A stretch of DNA of 64,000 bases from Legionella fallonii LLAP-10 (GTDB lineage Bacteria > Pseudomonadota > Gammaproteobacteria > Legionellales > Legionellaceae): positions 1,827,001 through 1,891,000 of the forward strand of contig NZ_LN614827.1 of assembly GCF_000953135.1 (NCBI RefSeq), written 5' to 3'. Positions within the stretch are counted from its first letter, which is position 1, and each line of letters starts with the position of its first letter. This document shows positions 1 through 8,660 of this stretch, piece by piece. The notes below the pieces were generated by a model. That model ran no database searches. It saw only the letters and a list, made by a program, of their open reading frames with translations, and was not told where the DNA came from. A program made the translations under genes and the position numbers.

Positions 1-3000
1 TCGCTATATCTAAATTATTATTAGCCATTGCCAATTGAATGCGAGCGAAATTTTGCCGCAATATAACTATATCTTCAAGAGTAATGTCTGAAAATAATTT
101 ATCTTCATACTTTCGTAGTGTTGCAAAAAACTCTCGTGCCGATGTCTCTTGATTTTCATATTGAAAAGACTCATTCCAATGATCTATCTTTTTGATATCA
201 AGATTCATTTTCCTAATAGAAGCTAAATCAGAAGAAAGAGCAATTAGTTCCAATTTACTTGTAGGTGGTTTGGATTCAATAGTCTCATTTAATTTATCAT
301 TGAGCTTATCTACTTCAAGAATTATAGGACCAGATAAAGTACCAGCTTTCAGATAATAACGTGTCTCTATTTCATCTAGCATGACCAACAAGTCTGGATA
401 ACGATCTTTAATCCATTGTTGATAAGCTATTATAGTTGCCTCTTGCAAATTCGTAGCTTCACTTTGAAACTTTTTATTTAATTCTATAAGACCTAGAATT
501 GCTTGCGGACCTTTGAATATGTTCCATAAAGAGCTATTTTCTTCAAAAAGCAGCTCCAATACATTACTAATGGCATCTATTCTTTCTTGGCTGATTCTTA
601 AGCTGCTTGCAGATACCTCTGCATCAGCTCCCGCTAAATTAGCCATATTGTTCATTACAGTAGGTAATTCTGATAATAAACTAACTAACGAAGCAGTTTG
701 CGTTCTGTCATCAGGAGAAGATTGTACTGAGGCCACTACTTGGCCAATAACACTCCCTATCGTTTTAGTCCATTCCATGCCTTTAAATTGGCCAGCCCAT
801 TGCCCATCACCAATTATAGTCTCCGCACTGTCTATTACTGGTTTAATTAAATCATAATTCTCACGAATCAAATTTTGTACTTCGGGAGTTACCTCAGTAA
901 ACAATTGCATCGATTTGTAAAGTTGTGATAACGCAGCAACACCTTGATGGGCCGCAGCAGCTTTACCAAAGGTAGTACTTGTATCAATCTGTTGCCATAT
1001 TTTTATTGCCGCCTCAGCATAATACATGCTATTTATTACTTTTTTTATTGCAGCAATCTGAGGTGCATCATTATCTATATTAATAAAGGGGACACCTTTT
1101 TCTTGTTTCTCCAGTAAACTGAGAGATAAAGGTTCAGATAAAGTTGATTTATATTTCGCTAATAATACCTCTCTAGCCTCAGAAATTTTCTTAATATAAT
1201 CTATTGGAGGAGACTTGGGCTGACTTTCTTGAATTAGCGGACTTGTTACAGGTGTTGTCTTACGGGTTTCTGCTACTTCCCCTATTTTCGCCCCTTCTAC
1301 TACACTAGCGCTTTGTTGAACTTGTTGTTTTTTTGCACTTTCCTTGGGTAAAACTATCACTTCATCTTTTAAGCGCTCAAGAGCTGATACATCAAGCGGT
1401 GTTTGATCTTTATTTGATAAACCAGAACTTAAAGCGGTAATTTGTTGCAAAACAGGTGCCAATATCTTTTGTGCATCCGGAGTAAGCGCCATTATGCTTT
1501 GTTTTAAATCGCTAGCGGCCGAACCTAACTGGGTGTAAGTATATACATTAGTCGTTAGCCCCCACCAAAAATTGCTATTCTCGAAATACTCTAACCACCA
1601 TTCTAACTGTTTTAAATCATCTTCAACTTTTTTTATTTGTCCATGGACTTCAGAGCTTTTATTAATAACAACTTGGAGTGTACTTACAGAACCACTTTCT
1701 TCCTTAGTTATATGACGCGTCACTAATATAGCTAAAGCTTCTCTTGATTCACGAACTTTGGTTGATAGTTTCAGACTTTGAATATAAGTAAGAGTTCCTC
1801 GCAAATTAGTTAAATCAACGGCTTGCACAGGAGTAAATTTATCGGGAATAATTTCTCTCTCTGGAACTTGTCCTGCTAAACCTTGAGTTATTTCATTAAT
1901 CCGTGTTACAACGCGCGCCTCTAGTGAAGGTCGTTTTTCTTTAGCAGTTTGTTCCTCAGAAACAACCGTCTCTTGAGCTAATTGAATTTTTTCCCGAGAT
2001 TTCTCTGCAATCATTATTTTGAATTTTTCAGAATTAATCTGAGAGGCAATAGTGTTATCAGCAACTTTCTCCACTGCTAATAACCTGCTTACACCATAAT
2101 TGGCGACAATGAGTCCATAATAACTTGCAAAATTAGCCGCATAACCGGTCGCAGCCGCCCACCATCCTCTCTTTTCATTTGGAGTTTCTGGACCCTTGGT
2201 ATTTAAAACTTCAGTAAATGCATTTTCAAGACTCAAATCCGCATTAGCGATTATCATTTGTACTTTAGGATAAACTTGTCTTAACAATACCCGATCAGAC
2301 TCAAGAATTTCAGAAAATGATTTTCCTTGATAAGCACGCATGATTTTAAAGAAATGGGCCACAGCCATTTTCTGCTGCTCAGCAGCCATAATTACTTTCA
2401 CACTTTTTGTCTGAGCGGCATCAATTTGTTGCATTCTAAGGGGCAGCAAAGAATCCGTTGTAGCGTTTCGCTGCGTAATTTGATAAGTACTATCAGAATC
2501 AAGCAATTGATTCATTTCTTTCATCAAACTATTGGCATTAGAACAAAGATCTTTAGACAATAAACCAGGTTTTAAATAATTTTGTCGCTCTAATTGATCG
2601 GCCAATACTACTAATTTAGGTAAATAGGTATTAGTCCAAGAAATATATTGTTCAATAGACTTTTTAGTAAAATCAAAACCATCTTCTTGAATATTTTTAA
2701 ACCAATTCAATAAATCCTTGACAGCCTTAGCATCTTCAAAATCGGCAATTGATAACTGATTAATAAATGCATTATTATCCAAATCATCTAATAATGAGCG
2801 AATTAACTCCATTTGTTTTGTTTTATCTTGTTCCGTCGTGGCCTTATCCTGAACTGTTGCCATGCCGTGCATTAATTGTGATATTTTATCAAAAGTTGAA
2901 ATAAGCGGATTGGTATTATTCCATTTGTTTAGATCTGAACCGAGTAAAGAAATGCCCTTTCCTACAACATCGGAGACTTTCTCCGTATTATCCATTTCAA

Positions 3001-3424
3001 TAAATTTATCCATCCACCCTGATTTTTTTATTTCATCATAGGCCATAGAATACAAGGGTTGAATGATATGATAATTTTGGATTACAACTTCTCTTACATT
3101 AGGGTTTGCATCATCAAACAAGGATAGGGCTTTATAAACTTGGTAGAGTGCTTTAGGTCCTGTATACGCAAAATTAGTAGCGCCTAGATTTTCCCAGTTT
3201 TTCAAAGCCTCTTCAATATAATAGATACCGTTTATTACTTTTTTAATTGCGCCGACTTGGGGAGGATCATTTTGAAAATCAACAAAGGGTACGCCAGTTT
3301 TTTGCGAATTTAGTTTCTCTGCCAATAGCTCATCAAGTTGTTTTTTTAATACTTCAAGTAAATAGAGACGGGTCTCAGTAAATAACTGAGATGTAGGGGT
3401 TTCTGATTTATCGTTTGCTGGCAT
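1..3424 (-). CDS. Giant modular protein, N-terminal part (runs off the left edge)
   Basis: This frame is open on the minus strand for 1141 codons from an ATG at 3424, with GGGAG six bases upstream, and it leaves the window without a stop. The protein is mostly predicted helix and has no signal peptide. It contains a large internal repeat. Residues ~45-160 and ~765-880 each start with a VPF(V/I) motif followed by NDxPQxxAIKKVIN and YYxEEA-like helices, and each is followed ~200 residues later by a YLP/YPDL...YLKxGxLS segment. The unit is therefore roughly 500-700 residues, present at least twice. Between the copies is a Gln/Lys/Ser-rich linker. The architecture resembles the large helical Dot/Icm substrates of Legionella (SdhA/SidH type), but I could not assign it to a named family. 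The C-terminus, where a translocation signal would lie, is outside the window. Confidence 0.8.
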   Translation of the reverse strand, partial: MPANDKSETPTSQLFTETRLYLLEVLKKQLDELLAEKLNSQKTGVPFVDFQNDPPQVGAIKKVINGIYYIEEALKNWENLGATNFAYTGPKALYQVYKALSLFDDANPNVREVVIQNYHIIQPLYSMAYDEIKKSGWMDKFIEMDNTEKVSDVVGKGISLLGSDLNKWNNTNPLISTFDKISQLMHGMATVQDKATTEQDKTKQMELIRSLLDDLDNNAFINQLSIADFEDAKAVKDLLNWFKNIQEDGFDFTKKSIEQYISWTNTYLPKLVVLADQLERQNYLKPGLLSKDLCSNANSLMKEMNQLLDSDSTYQITQRNATTDSLLPLRMQQIDAAQTKSVKVIMAAEQQKMAVAHFFKIMRAYQGKSFSEILESDRVLLRQVYPKVQMIIANADLSLENAFTEVLNTKGPETPNEKRGWWAAATGYAANFASYYGLIVANYGVSRLLAVEKVADNTIASQINSEKFKIMIAEKSREKIQLAQETVVSEEQTAKEKRPSLEARVVTRINEITQGLAGQVPEREIIPDKFTPVQAVDLTNLRGTLTYIQSLKLSTKVRESREALAILVTRHITKEESGSVSTLQVVINKSSEVHGQIKKVEDDLKQLEWWLEYFENSNFWWGLTTNVYTYTQLGSAASDLKQSIMALTPDAQKILAPVLQQITALSSGLSNKDQTPLDVSALERLKDEVIVLPKESAKKQQVQQSASVVEGAKIGEVAETRKTTPVTSPLIQESQPKSPPIDYIKKISEAREVLLAKYKSTLSEPLSLSLLEKQEKGVPFINIDNDAPQIAAIKKVINSMYYAEAAIKIWQQIDTSTTFGKAAAAHQGVAALSQLYKSMQLFTEVTPEVQNLIRENYDLIKPVIDSAETIIGDGQWAGQFKGMEWTKTIGSVIGQVVASVQSSPDDRTQTASLVSLLSELPTVMNNMANLAGADAEVSASSLRISQERIDAISNVLELLFEENSSLWNIFKGPQAILGLIELNKKFQSEATNLQEATIIAYQQWIKDRYPDLLVMLDEIETRYYLKAGTLSGPIILEVDKLNDKLNETIESKPPTSKLELIALSSDLASIRKMNLDIKKIDHWNESFQYENQETSAREFFATLRKYEDKLFSDITLEDIVILRQNFARIQLAMANNNLDIA

Positions 3425-3512
3425 GTTATACTCCCATACTTTGAAAAGTATAGCTCTTTGAAGTACATTATGCTCATTTTGTGGACATTTTGCAAGTACT
3501 AAATTGCCTTAA

Positions 3513-3521
3513 AATATTAAT
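3513..3521 (-). promoter_or_regulatory. Possible PmrA-box-like site upstream of the giant gene
   Basis: On the minus strand the site reads ATTAATATT, one base from the cTTAATatT element reported for PmrA-controlled Legionella effector genes. It lies ~90 bases upstream of the ATG at 3424, in a position that could precede a -10 element. The DNA here is AT-rich, so a chance match is likely enough to keep confidence low. Confidence 0.25.
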
Positions 3522-3591
3522 CTTTGTAAAATATCTCATCTATAATTATTTCCTATTTATTTGCCAGGAGGCTGTATACCCTGATAAACAG

Positions 3592-3792
3592 CTACTTTCT
3601 ACGCATGTAATAGGTAATTAATAATAGAATAATTATACCAGCGATAATAACAATCCCTAATACAATGGCAGGCCCACTTAGAAAACTGCTAGAGCCAGGG
3701 GAACTCCAGGGGTCAACGATCAGATCAGCGTAACTGCTCAATGAATAAAAGATACTTAATAGACTTAATACAATAAATATACACCCCACCAT
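3592..3792 (-). CDS. Small two-helix membrane protein
   Basis: This 66-aa protein has an N-terminal hydrophobic segment (residues ~3-22), a short polar Ser/Pro/Gly-rich loop, a second helix (~41-62) and a basic YYMRRK tail. The start at 3792 has AGGAG about eight bases upstream. The gene overlaps the 3' end of the upstream membrane-protein gene by 28 bases, so the two are probably translated from one mRNA. I do not recognise a family. The signal-peptide-like first helix could mean an exported protein anchored by its C-terminal helix. Confidence 0.55.
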   Translation of the reverse strand: MVGCIFIVLSLLSIFYSLSSYADLIVDPWSSPGSSSFLSGPAIVLGIVIIAGIIILLLITYYMRRK

Positions 3793-4136
3793 ACATACTC
3801 TCCTAACACAATAGATGTACCATTTAAAATTAACGAATAAATTATAGAGTTCTTTATGGTCACTCTCATTACAAGATGAATCAACAAGGCTTCAATTAAT
3901 AGCACTAAAAACTCGGTAATAATCCAACTAAAACCAGAAAGGATATATGAGGATAAAAAATAATAAAAAAAGTGAGCCATTGGATTAGTAAATAAATTTA
4001 ATCCTATAATAAATACAACCCAAACCCAACGTTCTTTTTTAGGTATTTTTCTTTTGATAAAAAAACAATAGGCTAATAACTCCAAAGAAATAGTGAGCAA
4101 GAGAGCCATTACTGTTCTGATGGTTACAGCATCCAT
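3765..4136 (-). CDS. Small polytopic membrane protein, unknown function
   Basis: This 123-aa protein has about four hydrophobic helices (residues ~6-27, 38-60, 68-92 and 97-120), with a short basic loop (KRKIPKKER) after the first. A strong AGGAGGT ribosome-binding site lies ~10 bases upstream of the ATG at 4136. It is the first gene of a two-gene unit with the overlapping 66-aa membrane protein. No family is recognised. The positive-inside pattern suggests a genuine integral membrane protein. Confidence 0.6.
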   Translation of the reverse strand: MDAVTIRTVMALLLTISLELLAYCFFIKRKIPKKERWVWVVFIIGLNLFTNPMAHFFYYFLSSYILSGFSWIITEFLVLLIEALLIHLVMRVTIKNSIIYSLILNGTSIVLGEYVWWGVYLLY

Positions 4137-4615
4137 TTTCCCACTGACCTCCTATTTATTCTCTATTAGTTTCTTTGGATTGCCACACATAGTTTGTGAG
4201 TTCAGATATATTCGTAAAAATCCAGTAAAAAAATACCGGCGAATTTATTTGCTACCGTTATGATTTTATTATTTATTTTGACTATTTCTAAATCAATTAA
4301 TTTAATTACTCCGATTCCCAACTGTACCTCATTGAAGTCTTTACATTAATTTTAATATTCTTAAGTATACTGTATTGGAGCGTTAATTTAATTTTTAGCC
4401 TTACTCGTATTTTTATTTTGTATAAGCTTAATTTTAAATCCGTTTCTATTGCTGGTTTGCCTAGTATTCCTCCATAACCTAACTCCTTGGTGATTTCTTA
4501 CCCTGAAAAATGCAGGAAAAAAGAACTAGATTATTTTTTGAGTAAATCCTATTGACGTATTTGCCTTAGCTTATTTTTTGCACTAGCCCCGAAGTATATC
4601 ACACTAGATCAAAGC
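4137..4615. other. Non-coding AT-rich stretch
   Basis: These ~480 bases lie between the small membrane-protein pair and a weak plus-strand reading frame. I see no convincing gene, RNA or repeat. Stops are dense in all frames. The stretch could be decayed coding sequence. Confidence 0.4.
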
Positions 4616-4957
4616 ATGATTTTTCTTTCACATTACAGGCCCTTTCCTCAATTATCGCCTCTAAATTTTGCCTTTTTCACATCAGCAGTCTATTTGCAAA
4701 TGACTTATTACTATTGCGTTATTCGTGCATTGCCTAAAATTTTAGGTTCCCCAATAAAAACGGGTAGAATCCATTCGATTATTTATATACTTTTAGGGGC
4801 AGGATTTATTTTATTTTTTAAATGCGACAAATCAATTTATGGGATATTGGCAATGTTTCATTACTTATCTAGAAATTCCTTTGTTATTTTATTTACTTGG
4901 CTCCAAAGAGTATTGGCTGCTAACATGCCAAATTATCAATTAAAGAATCAAGAGTAA
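4616..4957 (+). pseudogene. Doubtful membrane-protein fragment (possible LysE-like remnant)
   Basis: This open frame of 113 codons encodes three hydrophobic segments. The middle part loosely resembles the last two helices of LysE/RhtB exporters. There is no ribosome-binding site, no upstream portion of such a gene, and the surrounding DNA looks decayed. It is either a remnant of a transporter gene or a chance frame. Confidence 0.2.
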
Positions 4958-4980
4958 AAACCACAGGTAGAATTGCTTGT

Positions 4981-5010
4981 GAATACCGCGGGCAAGCCGC
5001 GGTACGTCGA
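4981..5010. repeat. REP-like CCGCGG palindrome
   Basis: The sequence contains TACCGCGG-GCAAG-CCGCGGTA, a perfect 8-bp stem. It lies between the end of the doubtful fragment and the downstream end of the YceI operon. It belongs to the same family as the palindromes at 11765, 32803 and 55919. It may also act as a 3' mRNA stabiliser for the operon ending at 5107. Confidence 0.6.
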
Positions 5011-5106
5011 AATTGATGATAATCAAGAAATATCTATGGTAGAGTACGGATGACATAAGGTTGTGAACGTCACAGCCATATTTAAAGAGCGTCAGCAAAA
5101 GATAGA

Positions 5107-5682
5107 TTAGTTTTTGCGTATCGCAACTATTTTAAAATGCACAGCAACGTCATCTTTAATTTCATTAGTACTTGCCCAATCACCTTGCCCTACTCCAAAC
5201 ATAGTACGCTTAATCGTTGTATGGCCATCAACCAGTGCATGGCCTTTAGGAGATTCTTCGGCAGTAAAGGTTAAAGTCACTGGCACTGTTTTATCTCTTA
5301 TGGTCAATGAGCCAATGGCTTCATAGGTTTTATCACCTGTTTTATTAAATTTAGTTGCTTTAAACTCTGCTTTAGGAAACATTTTACTATCAAACCAATC
5401 AGGAGTTTGTAGCGTAGTAACTAAATCAGCATAAGATGCAGACAGGGATGTCATATCCACCACAATATGAATTGAACTTGCTTTATAATTGGCAGGATCT
5501 ACAAAAATTTCTCCAGAAAAATTTTTAAACATTCCTGTAAAAGGAGCTTCATTTTGAGTTGCAGTAAATGAAAGCTCGCTTTGCTCAGGATTTATTTGCC
5601 ATTCAGGAAGAGTATTGGCGCTCGTAATCGAACACCCTAGAAACATCAATAGAAAAAGGAAATAACATCTAATTAATTCCAT
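5107..5682 (-). CDS. YceI-family periplasmic protein
   Basis: This 191-aa protein has an N-terminal signal sequence (residues ~1-22), followed by the lipocalin-like YceI fold. Conserved blocks are W-x-I-N/DP-x-x-S-x-L-x-F near residue 29, a PDWFD...FPKAEF block near 108-126, and the C-terminal KRTMFGVGQGDWAST block. YceI proteins bind isoprenoid-type lipids in the periplasm and often accompany cytochrome b561. The start overlaps the 3' end of the cytochrome b561 gene by 10 bases, so it is the third gene of a three-gene unit. It is a diverged paralogue of the first gene. The Cys at residue 17 (FLGCS) could be a lipidation site. Confidence 0.9.
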   Translation of the reverse strand: MELIRCYFLFLLMFLGCSITSANTLPEWQINPEQSELSFTATQNEAPFTGMFKNFSGEIFVDPANYKASSIHIVVDMTSLSASYADLVTTLQTPDWFDSKMFPKAEFKATKFNKTGDKTYEAIGSLTIRDKTVPVTLTFTAEESPKGHALVDGHTTIKRTMFGVGQGDWASTNEIKDDVAVHFKIVAIRKN

Positions 5683-6212
5683 GATATCATTCTCCGTAAT
5701 ATATTATCCTTATTAATGAAATGGTGTTTTAATGCTGCTGCAGTATGCATTGCTATAGCTGCAATTAGTGCATAACCTAGCCACTCATGAACCCATTCAA
5801 AAAAGACACGATGCTGTTCATTAGCAGCTACTAAATTGGGTAAAGTAAATAACCCGAAAAATGAAGCAGGAAGACCTGCTGCTGATGTAATTAACCACCC
5901 ACTAATTGGCATAGCAAACATAAACCCATAAAAGGCCCAATGCATGCTCCGTGCTGCAATTTTTTCAATCCATGGTAAATCTAACTCGGGCATTTGATTG
6001 CATAAACGCCAAGTAAGCCGAAAAATCGCCAAAAAAAGTACTAAAAGGCCGTACTCTTTATGCCATCCATAAAGCTTCAATTTTTCTAAATTAATAGGCA
6101 AATTCACCATATATAAACCCAGTGCTAATAAGCCAATAATTAGAAAAGCAATCAACCAATGCAGCACAATAGTTACTAAACCAAAATGCGTGGTAGTATT
6201 TGTTATTTGCAT
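5673..6212 (-). CDS. Cytochrome b561 (YceJ-like)
   Basis: This 179-aa protein has four transmembrane helices and the histidine pattern of bacterial di-heme cytochrome b561. A His lies in the first helix (LHWLIAFL), others in the H-KEYGLL region, and a His pair in the last helix (HEWLGYALIAAIAMH). It probably carries electrons from quinol across the inner membrane. It lies between two yceI genes, 8 bases after the upstream one, and overlaps the downstream one. This matches the common yceJ-yceI pairing. Confidence 0.9.
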   Translation of the reverse strand: MQITNTTTHFGLVTIVLHWLIAFLIIGLLALGLYMVNLPINLEKLKLYGWHKEYGLLVLFLAIFRLTWRLCNQMPELDLPWIEKIAARSMHWAFYGFMFAMPISGWLITSAAGLPASFFGLFTLPNLVAANEQHRVFFEWVHEWLGYALIAAIAMHTAAALKHHFINKDNILRRMISWN

Positions 6213-6220
6213 TCTTTATC

Positions 6221-6808
6221 CTATTTTTTATCTTGATATGCTTCAGCACCGATTTGAATGATTACATCATCGCCCAATTCAGGTAACAATGTTTTAATTC
6301 CAAAATCAGAGCGCTTAATCACTGTTGATGCAGAAAAACCAACGGTATTTTTATTGGTAATCGGACTAATTCCTACCTTATTCAAGGTCACATCAAGAGT
6401 TATAGGTTGAGTAACACCATGAACAGTTAGCATGCCTTGTACTTTTGCTGAGTGTTTGCCTAAAACATCTACTTTATTACTGACAAAAGTAGCACTAGGG
6501 AATTTATCACTATCAAAAAATAATTTACCTTTTAGGTGTTTATCCAGATCGGGTAGGCCAGTAGAGATATCAGCAATTTTGATAGTCGCATTTACTTTAC
6601 TTTGATCAGGGTGATCTTTATCCAGTACTAATTGACCACTGGCATACCACTTACCCGCTTGAGTAGAAAATCCTAGATGTTTAATAGTCCATAGAACATA
6701 AGTATGTTTGTTATCTAAAGTAAAAGTTTCTGGAGCAGCATAGCTTACAGCAGAAAAAGAAAAAATTGCTGTGAGTACGGTAACTAAACTTGATAGAACG
6801 CGTTTCAT
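6221..6808 (-). CDS. YceI-family periplasmic protein
   Basis: This 195-aa protein has a signal peptide that ends near SYA. It then has the full YceI domain: the YVLWTIKHLGFS block, the DLDKHLKGKLFFDSDKFP block, and the C-terminal KRSDFGI block. I chose the ATG at 6808 because AAGGGA lies six bases upstream. The ATG at 6814 directly abuts that Shine-Dalgarno, and longer starts lack one. It heads the yceI-cybB-yceI unit and probably binds a polyisoprenoid in the periplasm. Confidence 0.9.
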   Translation of the reverse strand: MKRVLSSLVTVLTAIFSFSAVSYAAPETFTLDNKHTYVLWTIKHLGFSTQAGKWYASGQLVLDKDHPDQSKVNATIKIADISTGLPDLDKHLKGKLFFDSDKFPSATFVSNKVDVLGKHSAKVQGMLTVHGVTQPITLDVTLNKVGISPITNKNTVGFSASTVIKRSDFGIKTLLPELGDDVIIQIGAEAYQDKK

Positions 6809-6935
6809 ATTCATTCCCTTTATTTTATGAAAAAAAGACAAAACACACGACATTCATCATAAATTACGATGTGTTTTTACGTATTTTGCCCCTGCAACCA
6901 TGATTTATTATCAATATACGTAGTGAATTTTTGCT

Positions 6936-7205
6936 TTATTTTCCTGCTTCTAAAGAACCGCCAACAATTTTTTCACATAATCCCTTAGGCATAATAAGAA
7001 ATGCGTCTTTTTGCTTGTCTTTGGTAGACGAGCCGGCGCATGAAGCTGTAGCTGTAGCACAATCATTCATACCCATTTTAACTATCCCATAACACTTTTC
7101 AGTGGCCGCAGTATCTGGAGCTATTTCAGCCAAGGCTACGTTTGAAGCAGCTAGAGCAATAAAAGCTGCTACAGCTGATTGAACTATCTTATCCTTTTGT
7201 GACAT
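6936..7205 (-). CDS. Bufferin BufA1 (DUF2282), orphan metal-binding RiPP precursor
   Basis: This 89-aa protein has a signal peptide (residues 1-26) followed by the DUF2282 core. The core has [18 protein letters not shown] and [13 protein letters not shown], with four conserved cysteines (C38, C49, C56, C77). Members of this family are copper-buffering peptides whose cysteines are modified by a DUF692 enzyme (BufB) with BufC. Neither gene is adjacent here: the neighbours are the yceI-cybB operon downstream and a kinase upstream on the other strand. Either the maturation enzymes are elsewhere in the genome or the peptide works unmodified. Confidence 0.85.
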   Translation of the reverse strand: MSQKDKIVQSAVAAFIALAASNVALAEIAPDTAATEKCYGIVKMGMNDCATATASCAGSSTKDKQKDAFLIMPKGLCEKIVGGSLEAGK

Positions 7206-7375
7206 CCCTATTCTCCGATTTATTAAAATATTTACCTCTCTATATTAGAACAAAATTTACAGAGTACCTAATTTTTATAGAGCCCTTCTTGGAAATCTAT
7301 TTACAACCAAAACGAGCCAATTTTGATCATTTAGTCTATATTTAAATCACAAGGGACTTATTGAGGAATTAAGGA

Positions 7376-8629
7376 ATGATACTTACAATAATGAAATCAA
7401 GTGGCGGCTTTTTAAGTGCTAAACGAAATCAGATCAACAAAATAAATTATTACGCTGAAAAAATAAATAAATACAATCAATTAGATCCTGAAAAGGCTTT
7501 AGTGCATGTCAATAAATTAATCGCTTATCGCCAAAAACTGCAAGGTGAAAAACATCTTTCTACAACAGTTCAACAGTGGTTTATCGAGAATGATGTTGAT
7601 CACGTAAAAAAAAGAATTGAATTGAGTATTCGTGTGCGTGAATTATCAGCAACGACAAAATTAGGCAGCATTTATGAGCAATATAATGGAAAAGACAGTT
7701 TTAGAGCGTTAATAGAAGAAAAACTACTTGAAGCAGATGAACAACTCACAGTACATGCCTTGGAAAGTGGCAATAATCCTATCGTAAAAGTAGTTAGTGG
7801 TGAGCAATGTTTCATTATTCGATTTCTGAGAATGAATAAAAATGAAGAGTCAAGCAATAAGTCTCCGCGAGTTATTCGTGAGCTTTATAGTGATATGATC
7901 CCACAAATCCCCCACCCCTATTTTCTGGAAAAAGTAGAGGATGATGGGCATGAAATAACTTATATGGAATACAGCGAATTTTACCCTGAGGGTAATTTAC
8001 AAACACTCTTTGAACAACTACGAGATCAAAAGGAAAAAGAAATAATTACAGATGAAGAATTTAATAAAACCCTTCTGCTCTATGCAAAAAAATTAGCTAC
8101 TTTTTTTACTCTTATTAATGAGCAACATATTTGGTATACCGATCTGAAACCAAGCAATATTTTACTCAACGAACATGATATTATTATTAGTGATATCAAG
8201 GGATTAATTCAATCTCATCAGACAATTGTTGCAAGTAATAAAACAAACACCAGCCAATTTTATTATCAATCTACAGTGTACAATGACAATAACATCCATT
8301 TGGAATTACTCCAATGCCAAACTTTAGCAACTACTCTCTATGAGCTAGCCTGCGGACGATTGCCAAAACAAAAAATATCAGATAAGGGCACCTGGAAAAA
8401 TATCTATGATTTTGCACAACCTGTATTTTCAGAAGAACATGGTGCTTTTTTAGAGGAATTGATCAAGAGGTTAAATATACGGCTCCCGACAACAATGACA
8501 CATATCTTAGCACAAATAGATGATCACTTGTTGTCTTATGAAGAGGAGCATCATGAGTTGCTGATAGATGATTCAGATATCATTGAGTTACCAACACCAC
8601 GGAAACCAAGAGGGTACAGTAAATTATAA
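7376..8629 (+). CDS. Divergent eukaryotic-like protein kinase
   Basis: This 417-aa protein has a helical N-terminal ~110 residues followed by a protein-kinase fold. A hinge-like YMEYSEFYPEGNL lies at 196-208. The catalytic loop YTDLKPSN is at 254-261, with Asp256, Lys258 and Asn261. A metal-binding Asp273 lies in SDIKG, which replaces DFG. The usual beta3 VAIK lysine appears to be replaced (IIRF, Arg149), so ATP binding may be atypical. The C-terminus has an acidic block (YEEEHHELLIDDSD, 388-401) before a short basic end, resembling the E-block of Dot/Icm substrates. It is a single gene with GAGG ~9 bases before the ATG. It is probably a LegK-type effector kinase; translocation is inference. 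Confidence 0.75.
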   Translation: MILTIMKSSGGFLSAKRNQINKINYYAEKINKYNQLDPEKALVHVNKLIAYRQKLQGEKHLSTTVQQWFIENDVDHVKKRIELSIRVRELSATTKLGSIYEQYNGKDSFRALIEEKLLEADEQLTVHALESGNNPIVKVVSGEQCFIIRFLRMNKNEESSNKSPRVIRELYSDMIPQIPHPYFLEKVEDDGHEITYMEYSEFYPEGNLQTLFEQLRDQKEKEIITDEEFNKTLLLYAKKLATFFTLINEQHIWYTDLKPSNILLNEHDIIISDIKGLIQSHQTIVASNKTNTSQFYYQSTVYNDNNIHLELLQCQTLATTLYELACGRLPKQKISDKGTWKNIYDFAQPVFSEEHGAFLEELIKRLNIRLPTTMTHILAQIDDHLLSYEEEHHELLIDDSDIIELPTPRKPRGYSKL

Positions 8630-8632
8630 ATT

Positions 8633-8657
8633 ATTGGGCTACATGCACTAGCCCAAT
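8633..8657. terminator. Bidirectional terminator between the kinase gene and iolE
   Basis: A perfect 9-bp stem (ATTGGGCTA / TAGCCCAAT) with a 7-base loop separates two convergent genes. AT-rich DNA flanks both sides. Confidence 0.65.
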
Positions 8658-8660
8658 ATT

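Noticed and set aside
513..857. 114-codon plus-strand frame
   Set aside because: It is antisense to the long continuous minus-strand frame of the giant protein.
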